8,363 nt of DNA, taken from positions 1-8,363 of the forward strand of contig JAAFHO010000221.1 in NCBI GenBank assembly GCA_013297575.1, given 5' to 3'. Source of the stretch: Chitinophagales bacterium. Its GTDB lineage: Bacteria; Bacteroidota; Bacteroidia; Chitinophagales; Saprospiraceae. Shown in pieces: positions 5,385-8,363 of the stretch. The position numbers and the translations under genes are program-made. The number at the start of each line of letters is the position of its first letter. The first letter of the stretch is position 1. The notes beneath the pieces are model-generated. The model was given only the letters and a program-made list of their open reading frames with translations. It did no database searches and had not been told where the DNA came from.

Positions 5385-8225
5385 ATGAAGCAACTCAAAC
5401 TCATGCTAATCCTGACATTATTATTGTCGGGACTGCACTCTATCTCCGCCCAAGTGGGCAAGTTTATCGTAAGCGCTCCGGCTAGTGTTGCCGGAGATTA
5501 CAACTACATTTCACTCCCAAATGGTTGGGGTGTACCCGCTACTGGCCTTTGCGGCGAACTGGTACTCATGCAAGACTCCACTGGTGCTACCGTTGGTTGT
5601 TTGCCACCTGTTACTAGTTTAACGGGTAAAATTGCCTTTGTTGAGCGCGGTACTTGTGGCTTTTCCGCCAAAGTATTAGCGGCTCAAAATGCTGGCGCTA
5701 TTGGTGTCATCATTGGCAACAATATGGGTGCTGTACCCGGCGCTTTGGGCGGTGGGATACCACAAATTACGATTCCATCAGCATTAATCAGTAATGCTGA
5801 TGGTGTAAAACTCAAAACAGAATTGTTGGCTGGCGGTACAGTTGTCACTGGTTGCATGAGTCTGCCCGATGTAAAAGTCTCCTTTACGGTGGACATGAAG
5901 GGGCAAACAGTGGATCCAACAGGTGTATTCCTTGGGTATCAAGTTGAAACTGGAGCACCAGGTGCACGCCCGATGAAAAACCTAGGCGGTGGTATTTTTA
6001 CAGATACATTGAGCGTACCAGCAACTTCCGAAATAGCATACATCTTTGTTAATGGTGCTGTCGCATCTGGTGCAGAGGTTGTTCCGGCTACATGTAGCGT
6101 TAATAGTGCTCGTTATGTATATTCCACTACAACTGGCGGCGATTTGCCAAAAGTATGTTTTGGAGGCTGTACACTTTGTGAAAACAATGTAACGCTCCGC
6201 GTAAATATGAAACTAGAAACGGTTTCTCCGTTGGGCTTACACGTGGCCGGTAATTTCCAAGGCTGGAACCCAGCCAGCACTGCTATGACCAATGCTGGTA
6301 ATGGCATTTGGACTTATACCTTTGCTGCAAAACCGGGCGATTCTTTGCAATATAAATTCATCAATGGCAATGCCTTTGGTATGGATGAGCAGTCTATTCC
6401 GGCAGCATGTGGCGCACCTAATGGATTTGGAGGCTTCAACCGCCTTTTTGTAGTACCTAATGAGGCTTCAACAGAGTTGCCAGCAGTATGTTTCGATTCT
6501 TGCGGTGCTTGCCCTTCCCTATTCCTCGAATGCGACCCGGGTGCTATTATTTGTGATGGTTTTGATACCTATACTATCGGTGGCCTTAATGCGCAATCTG
6601 CAAACTGGGACACTTGGGATGGTACTGGCGGCGACGGTATTGTCTCCATCGAACAGGCCAAATCCGGTACACAATCTATGAAAATTGACTTTACGTTAGC
6701 TGGCCCAACACAGGATGTTATCTTGTTACTCGGCGATAGCACACAAGGCAATTATTTGTTGAAATGGAAAATGTATATTCCTTCTGGTAAAAAAGCATAT
6801 TACAATGTTCAGCATGACCTTACCCCACACATTTTTGGGTCAGAGGTATATTTTGAAGCAAACGGTGCTGGCCGTATATTAGTAGCAGGTGCCGCACTCA
6901 GTACCTTCAAATACCAATACGATAAGTGGATTACTGTAGATCAGTATATTGATATCAGCAATAATGTTTCCTACCTCCGTATCAGTGATACATTAAGAGG
7001 TGTATGGAATTTCAACCGCGCTACGGATGCTACTGGTGCTGTAACCACAAGCAATCAACTGGCTGGCGTGGATTTCTACCCTGCGGATGCTACCTATAAA
7101 TTTTACGTGGATGATGTTCAATTTGTAAAATTAGCCGCTGGTGTTCCGAGCGATTTCTGCTTAAATGCTGCTGATATCAATGTATTATTTGGTAAGGCAG
7201 TAGGTACTGTTCAAAGTTCTACCTTATATAATAATACAGGTGCTGGAAAAATAGGTGACCCAACAACGGGTTATGCCTGCTTTGGCGAACCTACAGGTAA
7301 TGCTGCCGCGCCAAGTATAGAAAACTCGGTTTGGTTTACATTTAAAGGCGATGGCAACGCCTATTTGATCGAAACAGCGCAATGTAATGCTACAAACGCT
7401 AATTATGTCAACGATGGTGATACACAAATGGCTATTTATGAAGGTGCTTCATGTGGTGCACTCACACCTGTATTGTGCAATGAAGATGGCCCAAGTGCTA
7501 CCGCTACCCAATATCCTGCGGGTGATACACTACAAACCGTAGTGGGTAAAACCTATTTCATGCTTGTAGATGGATTTGCATTAAATGGCGCAATATCCGA
7601 CGGCGAATTTTGTGTAAGTGTAAAACGCATGCCCCCTCCGGCACGCGCGGTTACGTTCCAGGTGGATATGTCGCAAGTAACGCTCTCTCCAATGGGTGCT
7701 TATATCGCTGGCGAATTCAATAACTGGACAGGTCAACCGATGACCAGTGCCGGTGCTGGTATCTGGAAAACTACGATCAATTTGCCACAAGGTGATACCC
7801 TTGAGTATAAGTTCCAAAATGGCCCTGGTGGTTGGGAAAGTAATTTGCCAGCACCTTGTGGATTGGGCGGTTTTGGCAATCGTTTTGTTATCGTACCTGC
7901 TACTGTTTTGTCCACACCTAATGTGTGCTTCAATTCTTGCCTGGCATGCGTTTCCAGCACTTCTGATGTTACATTCAACAGTAATATCAACATCGCCCCT
8001 AATCCAACCAATGGTACTACAACGGTTATGGTTTCGTTGCCAGAATCGACTGATCTAACGGTTAAAATAATGAATAGCCTTGGTCAATTGGTAGAATCTC
8101 GTATCGAAAATGGCATTCAAACGGGTAATATTCGTTTAGAAATGGCCCGTTACGGTAAAGGTATTTACTTCGTTGAATTGACTGATGGCGTTAATCGCGC
8201 TACGCGTCGGGTTGTTGTGCAATAA
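5385..8225 (+). CDS. Large T9SS-exported multi-domain protein: PA domain, three Cys-tailed glycogen-binding-like modules, jelly-roll, PPC-like domain, type A sorting domain
   Basis: This 946-residue protein is secreted or cell-surface bound. I chose the ATG at 5385 because it starts a clear signal peptide (MKQLKLMLIL..., cleavage near SAQ at residue 23); a TTG at 5298 would only add a 29-residue leader. Domains in order: PA domain about 24-157 (GKIAFVERGTCGFSAKVLAA, then AGAIGVIIGNN). Glycogen-binding-like beta modules at about 162-265, 268-376 and 756-855; the last two show the CBM48-like pattern AGNFQGWNP / AGEFNNWTG...GIW...LQYKFINGN. A ConA/LamG-like jelly-roll lies between modules two and three (about 382-583, ending FYVDDVQFVKL), then a PPC-like beta domain (about 590-748, with ENSVWFTF and VGKTYFMLVDG). 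The T9SS type A sorting domain is about 863-946 (APNPTNG, VKIMNSLGQLV, KGIYFVELTDG). Each module ends in four conserved cysteines. No catalytic domain is recognised, so polysaccharide or surface binding is more likely than enzymatic action. Confidence 0.9.
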   Translation: MKQLKLMLILTLLLSGLHSISAQVGKFIVSAPASVAGDYNYISLPNGWGVPATGLCGELVLMQDSTGATVGCLPPVTSLTGKIAFVERGTCGFSAKVLAAQNAGAIGVIIGNNMGAVPGALGGGIPQITIPSALISNADGVKLKTELLAGGTVVTGCMSLPDVKVSFTVDMKGQTVDPTGVFLGYQVETGAPGARPMKNLGGGIFTDTLSVPATSEIAYIFVNGAVASGAEVVPATCSVNSARYVYSTTTGGDLPKVCFGGCTLCENNVTLRVNMKLETVSPLGLHVAGNFQGWNPASTAMTNAGNGIWTYTFAAKPGDSLQYKFINGNAFGMDEQSIPAACGAPNGFGGFNRLFVVPNEASTELPAVCFDSCGACPSLFLECDPGAIICDGFDTYTIGGLNAQSANWDTWDGTGGDGIVSIEQAKSGTQSMKIDFTLAGPTQDVILLLGDSTQGNYLLKWKMYIPSGKKAYYNVQHDLTPHIFGSEVYFEANGAGRILVAGAALSTFKYQYDKWITVDQYIDISNNVSYLRISDTLRGVWNFNRATDATGAVTTSNQLAGVDFYPADATYKFYVDDVQFVKLAAGVPSDFCLNAADINVLFGKAVGTVQSSTLYNNTGAGKIGDPTTGYACFGEPTGNAAAPSIENSVWFTFKGDGNAYLIETAQCNATNANYVNDGDTQMAIYEGASCGALTPVLCNEDGPSATATQYPAGDTLQTVVGKTYFMLVDGFALNGAISDGEFCVSVKRMPPPARAVTFQVDMSQVTLSPMGAYIAGEFNNWTGQPMTSAGAGIWKTTINLPQGDTLEYKFQNGPGGWESNLPAPCGLGGFGNRFVIVPATVLSTPNVCFNSCLACVSSTSDVTFNSNINIAPNPTNGTTTVMVSLPESTDLTVKIMNSLGQLVESRIENGIQTGNIRLEMARYGKGIYFVELTDGVNRATRRVVVQ
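5868..7949 (+). repeat. Three copies of a Cys-tailed beta module within the exported protein (5868-6179, 6186-6512, 7650-7949)
   Basis: The three modules share V(T/S)(F/L)xV(D/N)M at the start, PAxC in the second half and PxVCFxxCxxC at the end. Cysteines are 237/258/262/265, 342/369/373/376 and 825/848/852/855 of the protein. Modules two and three also share (V/I)AGxF and a (L/F)xYKFxNG strand with GGF...NR near the end. Module one is diverged (FLGYQVETGAP). The first two are adjacent; the third is separated from them by the jelly-roll and PPC-like domains. The relation is visible at protein level; the DNA copies have diverged. Confidence 0.8.
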
Positions 8226-8252
8226 GTTGCTTTGATTTTTTAGTTAATATGG

Positions 8253-8296
8253 AAAGGGTGTACTGTCTTTTTTGGGAGATGGTGCGCCCTTTTTTT
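8253..8296 (+). terminator. Intrinsic terminator after the T9SS-exported protein gene
   Basis: The arm at 8253-8268 (starting AAAGGGTG) pairs along all 16 positions, including several G-T pairs, with 8277-8292 (ending GCGCCCTTT). The loop is eight bases and a run of seven T covers 8290-8296. It begins 27 bases after the stop codon. This is the clearest terminator in the window and supports the protein being the last gene of its transcript. The remaining bases to 8363 contain nothing I can assign. Confidence 0.85.
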
Positions 8297-8363
8297 GTGT
8301 TTTGGGGTGAATTATGTCAAAACTTTGCTCCAAACAAAGCAAAGGATGTCTCATTTACCCTTG

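Noticed and set aside
7747..8058. 103-codon frame on the + strand inside the exported protein gene
   Set aside because: It lies wholly within a well-supported domain and the sorting signal in the other frame, and its translation has no domain-like character.
8324..8340. CTTTG...CAAAG dyad near the right edge
   Set aside because: Five-base arms in AT-rich sequence are expected by chance, and the context runs off the window.

Overview
The window looks like a chromosomal piece of a Bacteroidota genome, most likely a Saprospiria-type (Saprospiraceae/Haliscomenobacter-like) bacterium. The strongest clue is a large secreted protein that ends in a type A sorting domain of the type IX secretion system (T9SS) and carries a PA domain and glycogen-binding-like modules, an architecture I associate with that group. 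Supporting clues are an AT-rich base composition, starts with no Shine-Dalgarno sequence, and two exact TAnnTTTG boxes (the Bacteroidota -7 consensus) upstream of genes. The genus is inference.

Layout. Positions 1-231 hold the 3' end of a small multi-pass membrane protein (+ strand). It converges, with a 9-base gap, on a minus-strand pair: a two-domain DUF1801 protein (241-1017) and, upstream of it, an Rpn/PD-(D/E)XK-type nuclease-like protein (1071-2117). A strong hairpin (1030-1066) fills the 53-base gap between them. A 230-base divergent region (2118-2347) carries a good -7 box for the Rpn gene and an AT-rich hairpin just upstream of it. On the + strand follows an exported S9-family serine peptidase (2348-4528).

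An 856-base non-coding stretch (4529-5384) comes next. Near its start lies the most striking non-coding object here: four copies of a GGTGCAGCGCACC-containing unit arranged as a nested palindrome with one exact centre (4560-4715). The rest is AT-rich, with a -7 box at 5176-5183 and a leader hairpin at 5237-5281 ahead of the last gene. That gene (5385-8225) encodes a 946-residue T9SS-exported protein: signal peptide, PA domain, two glycogen-binding-like modules, a jelly-roll domain, a PPC-like domain, a third glycogen-binding-like module and a sorting domain. A clear intrinsic terminator (8253-8296) follows.

Functional picture. The peptidase and the T9SS protein are both exported and fit a polymer-degrading or surface-binding lifestyle, but nothing shows that they share an operon or pathway; the long intergenic region argues for separate transcription. 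The Rpn and DUF1801 genes are probably co-transcribed from the Rpn promoter. I see no complete new multi-gene defence or metabolic system. The items best worth following up are the nested palindrome, the four-cysteine module repeated three times in the secreted protein, and the structured sequences around the Rpn gene.
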